Part shown: piece by piece, positions 1 to 7,886 of the stretch
Layout: each line of letters starts with the position of its first letter
Numbering within the stretch: the stretch's first letter is position 1
DNA from: Dictyoglomaceae bacterium
GTDB lineage: Bacteria > Dictyoglomota > Dictyoglomia > Dictyoglomales > Dictyoglomaceae
Length of the DNA: 15,401 nt
Direction of reading: 5' to 3'
Assembly (NCBI GenBank): GCA_026417425.1
Contig: JAOADF010000103.1
Coordinates: forward strand, 1 to 15,401
The notes under the pieces: model-generated
Seen by the model: the letters and a program-made list of their open reading frames with translations, nothing else
What the model was told of the DNA's origin: nothing
Databases searched by the model: none
Translations under genes and position numbers: made by a program

Positions 1-1169
1 AGGTCCTCCCCTTTATAATAAATTTTGAAGTTTTCACCATCCCATTTCCATTCAAAGGGTTTTTCTCTTATTATTTCAAGAATATCCTCCTCAGAAGTTA
101 GATTTTTTTCTTTTGCAAGCCAACCTACTGATCTATAAAGAGCACCACTATCTAAATAATCAAAATTTAGTGATCTTGCTAAAAGTTTTGCAATAGTAGT
201 TTTTCCGGAGCCTGCTGGACCATCAATAGTTATGATATAAAAATTCTCTTCTTTTTTCCCTTTTATATATTCTAAATCCTTTAAGATCTGATTTCTTAGG
301 GCTTCTATATTAGGAAATTTTCTTTCCTCTCTAATAAAATCTTCAAAGATTATTTCTACATCTTTTCCAACCAATTCTTCATAATGATTTAAAATATGAA
401 CTTCTAAAACTCTATTTTGGTAATTAAATGTAGGTTTATTTCCTATATATATTGCAGAAGTATAGAATCTGTCATCAATAATTATTTTCCCCCTATAAAT
501 TCCATTAGAGGGTAATAGTTTATCCCCATAAACTTTTATATTAGCTGTTGGAAAGCCAATCTTTCTGCCTAATTTTTCCCCTTCTACAATCTTACCACGA
601 AGAAAATAAAAATATCCAAGCATTTCTTTAACTTTTTCAACTCTTCCTTCTTTTAAAAACTTTCTTATCAAGCTACTTGATAAAACCTCCTCATTTTTTC
701 TTAATAAAGGAAAAGATATAACATCAAATTTATAAAGAAAACTAAGTTTTTTCAAAGTATTTATATCTCCACTTCTTTTAAATCCAAATCTAAAGTTTTC
801 CCCAACTAAAATATATTTAATAGGGATAATATCTAATAGTTCCTTTATAAACTCTTCTGGAGATAATTTACTTAATTCTGAAAAGAATTTTATTAAAAAC
901 AAGTAATCTATCCCAAGGAGACCTAAAAATTCTTCCTTCTCTTCCTTAGTAAGTATGAATTCTGATAAATCCTTGATATTTTGGGAGAAATTATTTTCGA
1001 AAGAAATTACAGCAGAATTCAAATTATTTTCAAAGGCTATATTTCTTAACTCTCTTAATATGAATTGATGTCCTTTATGGAGTCCATCAAATACTCCAAT
1101 TGTGATTGCAAATTCCTTTTTCTCTTCTAAGTTATTAAGTTTAATCTTTGAAATATAATTTTCTAACAT
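1..1169 (-). CDS. ribF: RibF-Cmk fusion: riboflavin kinase / FAD synthetase joined to cytidylate kinase (3' end cut by window)
   Basis: The frame is open from the ATG at 1169 to the window edge (389 codons seen, no stop). Residues 1-~300 are a complete RibF, which turns riboflavin into FMN and then FAD. The adenylyltransferase half has [10 protein letters not shown] (HxGH type) and [11 protein letters not shown] (ISSxxIR type). The kinase half has [17 protein letters not shown] and IGNKPTFN. At about residue 312 the same frame enters a typical CMP kinase N-terminus: [13 protein letters not shown] (Walker A, residues 314-325), then [12 protein letters not shown]. Cmk phosphorylates CMP and dCMP. 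There is no stop at the junction and no ATG, GTG or TTG near it, so the Cmk domain has no start of its own. A normal Cmk (about 220 aa) would give a protein of roughly 530 aa. The start lies 1 nt after the truB stop, which suggests translational coupling. Each domain call is secure; that the fusion is real rather than a sequencing error is inferred. Confidence 0.9.
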   Translation of the reverse strand, partial: MLENYISKIKLNNLEEKKEFAITIGVFDGLHKGHQFILRELRNIAFENNLNSAVISFENNFSQNIKDLSEFILTKEEKEEFLGLLGIDYLFLIKFFSELSKLSPEEFIKELLDIIPIKYILVGENFRFGFKRSGDINTLKKLSFLYKFDVISFPLLRKNEEVLSSSLIRKFLKEGRVEKVKEMLGYFYFLRGKIVEGEKLGRKIGFPTANIKVYGDKLLPSNGIYRGKIIIDDRFYTSAIYIGNKPTFNYQNRVLEVHILNHYEELVGKDVEIIFEDFIREERKFPNIEALRNQILKDLEYIKGKKEENFYIITIDGPAGSGKTTIAKLLARSLNFDYLDSGALYRSVGWLAKEKNLTSEEDILEIIREKPFEWKWDGENFKIYYKGED

Positions 1170-1170
1170 T

Positions 1171-2043
1171 TTAGCTAAAAACTTTCTTAGGTTTTATTAA
1201 ATCACCATTATGATATGCGATTGCTAATAAGTCTTTATTTTCATCAATTAATGCAATAGGATTGGAGCAAGGAATAAAATTCCTAAGATCTTTAATAGTT
1301 ATGGGATTTCCATTTTTTATTTTTTTTATAACAAGATTGGATACAAAAAAAGATGGAAATTCTAATACATCTATAGCAGGAATAAGATTTTCCTTCCATT
1401 TTTTTTCTATATTCTTAAAGGGGAGTGCATTATTTATGTGGAATTTACCAATTTGAGTTCTTAATAAGAAAGAGGTAATTGTAGGAATATTAATAATATC
1501 TCCTATATCCCTTACTAAGCCTCTTATATATGTTCCTGAAGAAACAGTGAACTCAATAATAGCTCTGGGAAAAATGCCTTTTTCAAAATATTTTAAGTTA
1601 GCATTATAAATAGTTATTCTCCTTTTAGAAAGGAAAATTTCCTCTCCTTTTCTCGCCAATTCATAAGCCCTTTTCCCTTTAATATGTAAAGCGGAAAAAT
1701 TAGGTGGAGTTTGTTCCCTTTCACCTATTAAAGATTTGATGATATCTTCTAAGTTCTTTTCATTTAAATTTTTCGGATTGTATTTAAATACTTTTGATTC
1801 CCTATCGTAAGTTTCACTTCTTATTCCAAAAACTATTTCCACTATGTATGTTTTCTTTAAGGTTAAAATATATTCTTCTAATCTAACTGCTTTATCTAAA
1901 CCTATAATCATTAAACCACAAGCTCGAGGATCTAAAGTCCCCATATGACCTATCTTCCTGATCCCTGTTATTTCTCTAATTTTTTTTACTACTGTAAAAG
2001 ATGTAATACCTGGTGGTTTATTTATCAATATAAAGTGATTCAT
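1171..2043 (-). CDS. truB: tRNA pseudouridine(55) synthase TruB
   Basis: Makes pseudouridine at position 55 in the T-loop of tRNAs. The 290-aa length is usual for bacterial TruB. Visible motifs are NKPPGITSF (residues 8-16), [12 protein letters not shown] with the catalytic Asp at residue 38, [21 protein letters not shown], and [18 protein letters not shown]-like C-terminal segment ends in [11 protein letters not shown]. The usual ATG/V after TLDP reads ACGLM here, a mild variation outside the catalytic residue. The start overlaps the end of nrnA by 26 nt and has only a weak ribosome-binding site, so coupling to nrnA translation is likely. The rbfA-nrnA-truB-ribF order is the classic one for this enzyme. 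Confidence 0.97.
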   Translation of the reverse strand: MNHFILINKPPGITSFTVVKKIREITGIRKIGHMGTLDPRACGLMIIGLDKAVRLEEYILTLKKTYIVEIVFGIRSETYDRESKVFKYNPKNLNEKNLEDIIKSLIGEREQTPPNFSALHIKGKRAYELARKGEEIFLSKRRITIYNANLKYFEKGIFPRAIIEFTVSSGTYIRGLVRDIGDIINIPTITSFLLRTQIGKFHINNALPFKNIEKKWKENLIPAIDVLEFPSFFVSNLVIKKIKNGNPITIKDLRNFIPCSNPIALIDENKDLLAIAYHNGDLIKPKKVFS

Positions 2044-3013
2044 ATTCCATTATAAATCCCAATAAATCTTCTATCACCTTTAAAATTAAATTTTGAGGTT
2101 CTCCATCTTTCTCAAAACCTGCTGCTTCTTTATGTCCTCCCCCTCCAAAGTTCTTTGCAAACAAACCCACATCAATATAGGAAGATTTTGATCTCAAACT
2201 TATTTTTGTTTTAAACGAAGATAGAGGATATAGAAAAATAACTACCTTTGCATCTTTAAGCATTCTTAAGGTATCTATAATTCCTTCGGTATCTTCAATT
2301 TTAGAATTGGTCTCTTCCATGTCTTCTTTTGTAATATAGCTGAAGGCAACATCATTTATCAATTTTAATCTAAAGAGAGCTTTCCCTAAAAGATATAGAG
2401 AAGGGAGACTTTTTTTCTCATATACCTGCTGAGAAATATATGAAATATCTGCACCTTTCTCAACAAGCTTAATTGCAGTTCTAAAAGAATTAGAATTAGT
2501 ATTACTGTATCTAAAGCTTCCTGTATCTGTTATTAAACCTGTAAGGAGACATTGAGAGACTCTTTTTGTTAGGTTTTCTTTGTATCTAAAAAGAAGATTC
2601 GCTAATATTTCTGTAGTTGACGATGCCTTTGGATTTACTAAATTTAAATTACCAAAAAAGGTATTTGTGGGATGATGATCTATATTAATTATTAAGGGAA
2701 TGTTTTTGAAAAAGTTATTATTATCTCCTATTCTTTCGATATCTCCACAATCAAGAAAAATAGCTATATTGAAATTAATATCTTGGTAAGTATTAAATAT
2801 TTTAAGATCATCAACAATTAAGAATTGATAGACATAAGGAATACCATTAGGAAGATAAAGATATACTTCTTTCTCCTTCTCTTTTAAGAAATAATATAGA
2901 CCTAAAATAGAACCTACAGCATCCCCATCAGGATTTTTATGGGTTATAAGTAGAAAATTATTTTCTTTTTTAATAATTTCCCAAATATTCTTAGAAGTTT
3001 TAGTCTTCTTCAT
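2018..3013 (-). CDS. nrnA: DHH/DHHA1 phosphoesterase, NrnA-type nanoRNase / pAp phosphatase
   Basis: NrnA-type proteins degrade 2-5 nt RNAs and dephosphorylate 3'-phosphoadenosine 5'-phosphate. The 331-aa protein has the full metal-binding DHH set: THKNPDGDAVGS (His25, Asp29, Asp31), FLDCGD (Asp88), NIDHHPTN (Asp112, His113, His114) and GLITDTGSFRY (Asp163). The C-terminal DHHA1 substrate-binding domain carries FGGGGHKEAAG near residues 289-299. Family membership is clear. The NrnA assignment rather than another DHH enzyme rests on length, domain pair and position between rbfA and truB, where NrnA-like genes are common. It overlaps rbfA by 14 nt and truB by 26 nt, so all three are probably translated in series. 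Confidence 0.92.
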   Translation of the reverse strand: MKKTKTSKNIWEIIKKENNFLLITHKNPDGDAVGSILGLYYFLKEKEKEVYLYLPNGIPYVYQFLIVDDLKIFNTYQDINFNIAIFLDCGDIERIGDNNNFFKNIPLIINIDHHPTNTFFGNLNLVNPKASSTTEILANLLFRYKENLTKRVSQCLLTGLITDTGSFRYSNTNSNSFRTAIKLVEKGADISYISQQVYEKKSLPSLYLLGKALFRLKLINDVAFSYITKEDMEETNSKIEDTEGIIDTLRMLKDAKVVIFLYPLSSFKTKISLRSKSSYIDVGLFAKNFGGGGHKEAAGFEKDGEPQNLILKVIEDLLGFIMEYESLYIDK

Positions 3014-3353
3014 CTAATTCTAAATTTTTTATTATTTTTAAAATTCTATCTCCTCTTTCTAAGGAATCATCAAGCTCAAAAACAATTTCTGGTATAAATC
3101 TTATTCTCAAATCCTTTCCTATTTCACTTCTTATAAAACCTTTTGCACTTTCTAAACCTATTAAGGTTTCTTTTTTTGTTTTTTCATCACCAAAAATGCT
3201 CACAAAGACATGAGCATGTCTTAGATCTTTACTTAATTTAATTTCAGTTATGGAAACAAAGGAGGAAATTCTTGGATCTTTAACCCTTTTTAAAAGAATT
3301 TCGCTAATTTCAATCTTTAATAATTCACTTAGTCTTTCTTGTCTTTGTCTCAA
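3000..3353 (-). CDS. rbfA: Ribosome-binding factor A (30S maturation)
   Basis: A single KH-like domain protein (117 aa) that binds the 30S subunit during late 16S rRNA maturation and cold adaptation. Recognisable segments are RVKDPRISSFVSITEIKLS (residues 23-41), LRHAHVFVSIFG, LESAKGFIRSEIGK (68-80, the interrupted helix of the family) and LRIRFIPEIVFELDDSLERGDRI. The start is TTG at 3353. An AAGGAG box lies 10 nt upstream, an in-frame stop sits just before it, and the N-terminus (RQRQERLSELLKIEI) matches the family from this point. The ATG within AAGGAGATG is out of frame and gives only a short peptide. Confidence 0.95.
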   Translation of the reverse strand: MRQRQERLSELLKIEISEILLKRVKDPRISSFVSITEIKLSKDLRHAHVFVSIFGDEKTKKETLIGLESAKGFIRSEIGKDLRIRFIPEIVFELDDSLERGDRILKIIKNLELDEED

Positions 3354-3376
3354 GATTTATCATCTCCTTAAGCATT

Positions 3377-3658
3377 TTATAAGATATTTATCTCATAGTC
3401 TACTATGAAGCTATCTTTCTCCTTTTCTACCAATTTTATTACATCAGAAAACACTCTATATATTTGATTTGAATCTGTTGAGACACAACTTATTCCAAGA
3501 ATCAGTTCATTTATACTATCTTGAGCTTCTATCTCCGCAATAGAAACATTAAATCGGTTCCTTACTTTTTCTACAATACTTCTTTTAATCCTTCTCTTAT
3601 CCTTTAATGAAAAACTTTCAGGAATTGATAAAACAACTCTACAAACTCCAATAATCAT
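3377..3658 (-). CDS. ylxP: YlxP family protein (DUF503)
   Basis: A 93-aa protein of the YlxP/DUF503 family, recognised by FSLKDKRRIKRSIVEKVRNR followed by FNVSIAEIEAQDSINELILG and a hydrophobic C-terminal strand. Its molecular function is not firmly established. The gene typically sits between infB and rbfA, as it does here, which links it to ribosome assembly or translation by context only. It begins 3 nt after the infB stop, and the gap to rbfA is 23 nt and carries the rbfA ribosome-binding site. No catalytic residues are apparent, and the small alpha/beta fold may be a binding module. Confidence 0.92.
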   Translation of the reverse strand: MIIGVCRVVLSIPESFSLKDKRRIKRSIVEKVRNRFNVSIAEIEAQDSINELILGISCVSTDSNQIYRVFSDVIKLVEKEKDSFIVDYEINIL

Positions 3659-3661
3659 GAT

Positions 3662-5599
3662 CTATTGAGTTTGTAAAATATAGATCTCCAATTGATCCCC
3701 TGGCTTTATATCTCCAAAATTTTCTAATCCAATCCCACATTCAAAATTGGTTAGAACCTCAGTAACATCTTCTTTAAATCTTTTTAGGGATGCTATTTTT
3801 CCATCGTAAATAATTCTTCCATCTCTTAAGAGTCTCACTTTTGCATTTCTTTGTATCTTTCCTTCTCTTACATATACTCCTGCGACGGTTCCAATTCTTG
3901 GTATATTAAAGGTAGCCTTTACCTCAGCTTTTCCAATAATGACTTCTTTAATCTCTGGTTTCTTAAATCCTTTTATAATATTATTTAAGTCATCGATAAT
4001 TTCGTATATGATTCTATAGGTCTTTGCTATGATTTTTTCTCGAGATAACGCTTCATTAGCTTTATTATCTGGTCTTACATTAAAACCAATGATTAATGCC
4101 TTTGATGCTGAAGCAAGCATTACATCACTTTCTGTTATACTTCCAATTCCTGAGTGAATTACTTTTATTGTGATCTCTTCAGAATTCATTTTCCCTATAA
4201 TTTGCAAAATAGCTTCTAAGGATCCTTGAGTGTCTGCTTTTATTATTAAGGGAAGAATTTTTTCTCCTAAACCTATAATCTCAAAAGAAGAGCTTTCTTT
4301 TTTCCTTTTTCTTTCTTCTAAAATATCTTGGGCCTCTTTTTCGTCTCTTACTACCTGTAAAATATCTCCTGCTTGAGGTAGTTCTTCAAAACCTGAGATT
4401 TCTACAGGTTGGGATGGAAGAGCTTCTTTAAGAGGTCGATTCTTATCATCAAACATTGTTCTTATTTTTCCTTTTATATCTCCTGCCAAAAAATATTGTC
4501 CAATTTTTAAGGTTCCCTCTTGGACAATTACTGTTCCTACAGGACCTCTTCCTTTATCAACTCTTGTTTCGATGATAACTCCTTTTGGAGTTATATTTGG
4601 ATCCGCTCTTAATTCTTGTATTTCTGCAACTAATAGAATCATCTCTAAAAGATTTTCAATACCTTGCTTTCTTTTTGCTGAAACAGGAATCATTATGGTA
4701 TCTCCACCCCATTCTTCTGGAATCAATCCTAATTCTGATAGTTGTTGTTTAACTCTATCGGGATTTGCTTCAGGCTTATCAATTTTATTTATAGCAACAA
4801 TGATAGGAACATTAGCTGCTTTAGCATGATTTATAGCTTCAATAGTTTGTGGCATGACACCATCATCAGCTGCAACAACTAAAATAGCAATATCTGTGAC
4901 TTGAGCTCCTCGTGCTCTTAATGCTGTAAAGGCTTCATGTCCTGGTGTATCTAAAAAGACTATTTTTTTTCCTTGATGTTCCACTACTGAGGCTCCGATA
5001 TGTTGAGTAATGCCCCCAAACTCTCTATCCGCAACATTGGTCTGTCTTATAGCATCTAATAGGGTTGTTTTTCCATGATCCACATGTCCCATTACTACAA
5101 CTACAGGAGGACGAGGTTTTAGTCTTTCTAGTTCTTCAGGAGTTAATTCTTTTCTCTTTTGAATCCCTTTAGCTTTTACTTCTTCTATTTTAAATCCAAA
5201 TTTTTCTCCTACTCTTTTTATTATATCAGGCTCTAAAAGTTGATTAATATTTGCCATAATTTTCATTTCCATAAGTTTCAAAATTAAATTAGTGGGGGGG
5301 ATATTTAGAAGTTCAGCAAGCTCTCTTACAGTAATTGCTCCAGGAATTGTTATAACTTTTTCCCTTTTTTCAACTTTATCTAGTTTTATCTCTTCCTTTT
5401 TTTCCCTTTTTACTTCTATTTCAGGGGGAGACGAAGGAATATCTTCTTTTTTCAGTAAATCTTTTATTATTTCCTCAATTTCCTCATCAATAATATTTAA
5501 AGCGGATTTAATATTTACTCCTAAATCTGAAAGTATTTTTAATAGTTCTTTACTTTCTATTCCTAATTCTTTACTTAACTCATAAATTCTTTTTTTCAT
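3662..5599 (-). CDS. infB: Translation initiation factor IF-2
   Basis: The GTPase that delivers fMet-tRNA to the 30S subunit and promotes subunit joining. The 645-aa protein has an N-terminal IF2_N helix bundle (residues 1-50) and a charged linker (51-82). A second IF2_N domain follows (83-140), then the G domain with GHVDHGKT (171-178), GGITQHIGA (195-203), DTPGH (217-221), NKID (271-274) and a SAK G5 motif. The beta-barrel and C-terminal fMet-binding domains complete it. It is compact compared with E. coli (about 890 aa) because the N-terminal linker is short. The ATG at 5599 has a GGGGGAG box and overlaps ylxR by 20 nt. The ylxQ (L7Ae-like) gene often found between ylxR and infB is absent. 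Confidence 0.98.
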   Translation of the reverse strand: MKKRIYELSKELGIESKELLKILSDLGVNIKSALNIIDEEIEEIIKDLLKKEDIPSSPPEIEVKREKKEEIKLDKVEKREKVITIPGAITVRELAELLNIPPTNLILKLMEMKIMANINQLLEPDIIKRVGEKFGFKIEEVKAKGIQKRKELTPEELERLKPRPPVVVVMGHVDHGKTTLLDAIRQTNVADREFGGITQHIGASVVEHQGKKIVFLDTPGHEAFTALRARGAQVTDIAILVVAADDGVMPQTIEAINHAKAANVPIIVAINKIDKPEANPDRVKQQLSELGLIPEEWGGDTIMIPVSAKRKQGIENLLEMILLVAEIQELRADPNITPKGVIIETRVDKGRGPVGTVIVQEGTLKIGQYFLAGDIKGKIRTMFDDKNRPLKEALPSQPVEISGFEELPQAGDILQVVRDEKEAQDILEERKRKKESSSFEIIGLGEKILPLIIKADTQGSLEAILQIIGKMNSEEITIKVIHSGIGSITESDVMLASASKALIIGFNVRPDNKANEALSREKIIAKTYRIIYEIIDDLNNIIKGFKKPEIKEVIIGKAEVKATFNIPRIGTVAGVYVREGKIQRNAKVRLLRDGRIIYDGKIASLKRFKEDVTEVLTNFECGIGLENFGDIKPGDQLEIYILQTQ

Positions 5600-5885
5600 T
5601 TTTCTCCCCCCGTTTTAATATTTCTTGTTGTAAATCTCTCTTTAAAATTTCAAGATTTTCTGAAGATAGGGAGCATCTTAATGCATAAGATAAGGCCTTT
5701 TTCTTTATAGCTTTTTCTAAACAATCAACACTTATACAAATATATGCTCCTCTTCCAGATGCTTTTCCTGTTTGGTCAATAAAAATATTCTCATTTTGCC
5801 TTACAATCCTAATCATTTCTCTTTTAGGCCTTTTCTCTTCACATCCTATACATGTTCGAATGGGAATATGTCCTCTACTGCTCAT
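5580..5885 (-). CDS. ylxR: YlxR family RNA-binding protein (RnpM-type)
   Basis: A 101-aa basic protein of the YlxR family. Family marks are IPIRTCIGCEEKRPKREMIRIVR (residues 7-29; Cys12 and Cys15) and the loop GKASGRGAYIC (40-50). The B. subtilis homologue has been described as a modulator of RNase P and renamed RnpM; that role is known for the family and is not visible in the sequence. Its ATG overlaps the nusA stop in an ATGA arrangement, and it runs 20 nt into infB. Such tight coupling is the usual nusA-ylxR-infB layout. The C-terminal 25 residues are rich in Lys and Glu and may bind RNA. Confidence 0.95.
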   Translation of the reverse strand: MSSRGHIPIRTCIGCEEKRPKREMIRIVRQNENIFIDQTGKASGRGAYICISVDCLEKAIKKKALSYALRCSLSSENLEILKRDLQQEILKRGEKNEKKNL

Positions 5886-6952
5886 TCTTTAATAATAGCC
5901 TTATTTTCTATTTTTTCTGAGGATTCTGTTCTCACATCTATTTTCCAAGATGTAAGTCTAACTGCAAGTCTAACATTTTGTCCATCCTTACCTATAGCAA
6001 GAGATAACTGATCTGGAGGAACAATAACTAATGCTCTTTTTTCATCCTCTTTTAATTCAACCTTTATTGGTTTTGCAGGGCTGAGACTTCTTGCAATAAA
6101 CTCTGCTGGATCTTTACTCCAATGAATTAAATCAATTTTTTCTCCATTTAACTCATTAACTATGTTTTGTATCCTTACCCCTTTATATCCAATACAGGCT
6201 CCTATAGGATCAATCTCAGGATAAGTAGAATACACTGCTACCTTTGCTCTAACCCCAGGATCTCTTACAACATTAATTATTTCTACTATTCCCTCTTTTA
6301 TCTCAGGAACTTCTAATTCCAAAAGTCTTTTTAAAAATCCTGGATGACTTCGGGATAGAATAATAATTGGTTCCTTTGTGGTTCTTTGAACCTCTAATAA
6401 ATAAGCCCTTATTCTTCTACTTATCCAGTAGTTTTCCGTGGGTATTTGCTCTTTATATGGTAAAAGGGCTTCTATATCTGGAAGCCTTATATATACAGTT
6501 CCTCTTTCTACTCTCAAAACAGAACCATTTATAATTTCTCCTTCCTTTGCTTTATATTTCTCATAGAGAACCTTTCTTTCTGCCTCTTTTAAACTTTGAA
6601 TTATTACCTGTTTTGCTACCTGTACAGCAATTCTACCAAATTCATTTGGCTCTACTTCTATCTCTACTTCATCTCCTTGCTGAAAATCTTTATCTATAGT
6701 TCTACTTTCTTCTAAGGACATTTCTGCTATGGGATCCTTAACCCTTTCAACAACCCTTTTTGTGACATATATTTTTATTTCTTGATTAGCAAGATCAATT
6801 TCTACCCTTGCCCCTTTACTTGTTCCGTATGCCTTTTTAAAAGCAGAAAGAAGAGCTCTTCTTAGAGCTTCTATTATAGTCTCTCTATTTATTTTCTTTT
6901 CCTTTATTATTTGTTCTAAGACTACCCAGAAATCCTCACCTAATTTCATCAT
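5882..6952 (-). CDS. nusA: Transcription termination/antitermination factor NusA
   Basis: NusA binds RNA polymerase and nascent RNA, and controls pausing, intrinsic termination and antitermination. Domains in order are the polymerase-binding N-terminal domain (1-~125), S1 (~136-200, EGEIINGSVLRVERGTVYI), KH1 with GACIGYKGVRIQNIVNEL (251-268) and KH2 with DQLSLAIGKDGQNVRLAVRL (314-333). At 356 aa it ends soon after KH2, so it lacks the acidic C-terminal repeats of E. coli NusA, as in Gram-positive bacteria. Two ATG codons lie in tandem (6952 and 6949). The GGAGG box is only 4 nt from the first and 7 nt from the second, so the second may be the true start. See the hairpin before rimP for possible autoregulation. 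Confidence 0.98.
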   Translation of the reverse strand: MMKLGEDFWVVLEQIIKEKKINRETIIEALRRALLSAFKKAYGTSKGARVEIDLANQEIKIYVTKRVVERVKDPIAEMSLEESRTIDKDFQQGDEVEIEVEPNEFGRIAVQVAKQVIIQSLKEAERKVLYEKYKAKEGEIINGSVLRVERGTVYIRLPDIEALLPYKEQIPTENYWISRRIRAYLLEVQRTTKEPIIILSRSHPGFLKRLLELEVPEIKEGIVEIINVVRDPGVRAKVAVYSTYPEIDPIGACIGYKGVRIQNIVNELNGEKIDLIHWSKDPAEFIARSLSPAKPIKVELKEDEKRALVIVPPDQLSLAIGKDGQNVRLAVRLTSWKIDVRTESSEKIENKAIIKE

Positions 6953-6961
6953 CTTCCCTCC

Positions 6962-7414
6962 CTAAAATTCTACAATCAATTTGGCATAGTGAATTTTTTC
7001 TATGGGAATATTTATAATTTCTCCTTTTATTTCTAAAATTACATCATTATTTTCTATTCCTAAAATCTTTCCTTGAAGACTTCTTTCTCCTTTAAAATTT
7101 TCTTTAAAATATACTATTACTTTTTCACCAATATTTCTCTTGAAATCATTTATTTTAGTTAAAGGTCTATCTAAACCTGGAGAAGATACTTCAAGGGTAT
7201 AGGAATGAGGTATTGGATCATAAAAATCCAATTCTCTCCCAATTTTTTCACTAATAAGAGCACAATCTTCCACAGAAACTCCTCCAGGTTTATGTATATA
7301 AAATCTTAGCACCCATCCCTTCTTTTCTCTTTGATATTCAATATCTACAAGTTCCATTCCTTCTTTTTCAAGAATGGGTTCTGAAATTTCTTTAACTCTT
7401 TTAATAAGTTCCAA
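6962..7414 (-). CDS. rimP: Ribosome maturation factor RimP
   Basis: Assists 30S assembly. The protein has the two-domain RimP layout: an alpha/beta N-domain (ELVDIEYQREKKGWVLRFYI) with the hallmark YTLEVSSPGLDRPL, then a small SH3-like C-domain. I chose TTG at 7414 (150 aa) because AAGGAG lies 9 nt upstream. It also leaves about 20 residues before ELVDIEY, as in the B. subtilis and E. coli proteins. The in-frame ATG at 7432 (156 aa) is preceded only by the U-tract of the terminator-like hairpin and has no ribosome-binding site. First gene of the minus-strand operon, 9 nt before nusA. Confidence 0.95.
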   Translation of the reverse strand: MELIKRVKEISEPILEKEGMELVDIEYQREKKGWVLRFYIHKPGGVSVEDCALISEKIGRELDFYDPIPHSYTLEVSSPGLDRPLTKINDFKRNIGEKVIVYFKENFKGERSLQGKILGIENNDVILEIKGEIINIPIEKIHYAKLIVEF

Positions 7415-7436
7415 TCTAATTTGCTCCTTCATAATT

Positions 7437-7465
7437 AAAAAGAAAAAGTGGGAAATCCCACTTTT
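7437..7465 (-). terminator. Intrinsic terminator-like hairpin directly before rimP (possible attenuator)
   Basis: On the minus strand, AAAAGTGGG (7465-7457) pairs perfectly with CCCACTTTT (7452-7444) around a 4-nt loop. The 9-bp stem is followed by a T-rich tract TTTTTCTTTTT (7447-7437, its first bases belonging to the stem). It ends about 22 nt before the preferred rimP start. It could end the transcript of the 99-codon gene. It also lies downstream of the likely rimP promoter, so it may act as an attenuator. On the plus strand it lacks a good T-tract. Confidence 0.75.
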
Positions 7466-7493
7466 AAGCTTACTTTCTTGACTTTGTTATATA

Positions 7494-7528
7494 ATACTAT
7501 TTTCTCTAATCTTTACAGTTAATAGTAT
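7494..7528. repeat. Inverted repeat overlapping the rimP-operon -10 element
   Basis: ATACTATT (7494-7501) and AATAGTAT (7521-7528) are perfect 8-bp inverted arms separated by 19 bp. One arm covers most of the proposed -10 element at 7524-7529. The predicted transcription start falls between the arms, so it is more likely a DNA operator than an RNA hairpin. In A+T-rich DNA this could be chance. Confidence 0.4.
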
Positions 7529-7552
7529 ACCTAAAAATTTTTAAAATAGCAA
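7524..7552 (-). promoter_or_regulatory. Likely promoter of the rimP-nusA-infB operon
   Basis: Minus-strand -35 TTGCTA (7552-7547) and -10 TATACT (7529-7524) are separated by exactly 17 bp. Transcription would begin near 7517, giving a leader of about 100 nt that includes the terminator-like hairpin. The -35 begins 4 bp after the stop codon of the upstream 99-codon gene. Assigned by eye from consensus similarity (4/6 and 5/6 matches). Confidence 0.55.
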
Positions 7553-7555
7553 ATT

Positions 7556-7855
7556 TTATTCTCGAAAAATTTCCTTAGGAAGCTCGTACATTTCAATTAT
7601 TTTCATCTTTTCAAGTAATTTTAGGAAATCTGAAATCTCTAAAGAATTAGTGTCGTAACCTAAGGTTTCTGCAATTTTTCTGTAATATTGAAAAAATTCT
7701 AAAAGGGTTGTCTTAGGAGAAAGAAGTTTCTGACAAAGAAGCAAGATTTCTCGTCCATTCCCAATAGCAAGAATAGGAATATTTTCTTTAATATTACTTT
7801 CTCTATTTTTTTCCCAAATTAATACTAAAAAAAGAGAACTTTTTTCTGTTTTCAA
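7556..7855 (-). CDS. Unrecognised 99-codon protein between two translation operons
   Basis: I do not recognise this protein. It starts at TTG (7855), because an in-frame stop lies two codons upstream and the only internal ATGs are near the C-terminus. No ribosome-binding site is visible. The N-terminal 40 residues look like a strand-rich unit (SSLFLVLIWE, then NIPILAIGNG), followed by amphipathic helices (LLEFFQYYRKIAETLGY, DFLKLLEKMKIIEMYELP). No signal peptide, metal-binding cluster or catalytic motif is apparent. Codon use (AAA, GAA, AGA, ATT) fits the neighbours. A candidate promoter with an extended -10 lies 32-60 nt upstream, so the gene is probably expressed. It stands where the two translation operons face away from each other. 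The size, promoter and codon use support a real gene, but a function cannot be given. Confidence 0.6.
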   Translation of the reverse strand: MKTEKSSLFLVLIWEKNRESNIKENIPILAIGNGREILLLCQKLLSPKTTLLEFFQYYRKIAETLGYDTNSLEISDFLKLLEKMKIIEMYELPKEIFRE

Positions 7856-7886
7856 TTTTTAAAATTTTTTGATTCTTTTGATTAAA

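Noticed and set aside
1262..1456. Plus-strand ORF of 64 codons
   Set aside because: Lies wholly inside truB on the other strand; truB has all its motifs and the shadow protein is low-complexity hydrophobic.
4572..4829. Plus-strand ORF of 85 codons
   Set aside because: Antisense to the infB G domain, with no ribosome-binding site or recognisable domain.
5292..5585. Plus-strand ORF of 97 codons
   Set aside because: Antisense to the infB N-terminus; its Ser/Phe/Ile-rich product mirrors the Lys/Glu-rich coding strand.
5772..6011. Plus-strand ORF of 79 codons
   Set aside because: Antisense to ylxR and the nusA end, both well supported.
7415..7432. ATG at 7432 as rimP start
   Set aside because: Preceded only by the T-tract of a hairpin; the AAGGAG box lies downstream of it and fits TTG 7414. 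It cannot be fully excluded.
7444..7465. The hairpin as a plus-strand terminator
   Set aside because: The T-tract on that strand is short (TTTT then AAGC) and no plus-strand gene lies upstream.
7478..7495. Plus-strand TTGACT and TATAAT, which look like a strong promoter
   Set aside because: The two boxes are only 6 bp apart instead of about 17, and there is no plus-strand gene close downstream.
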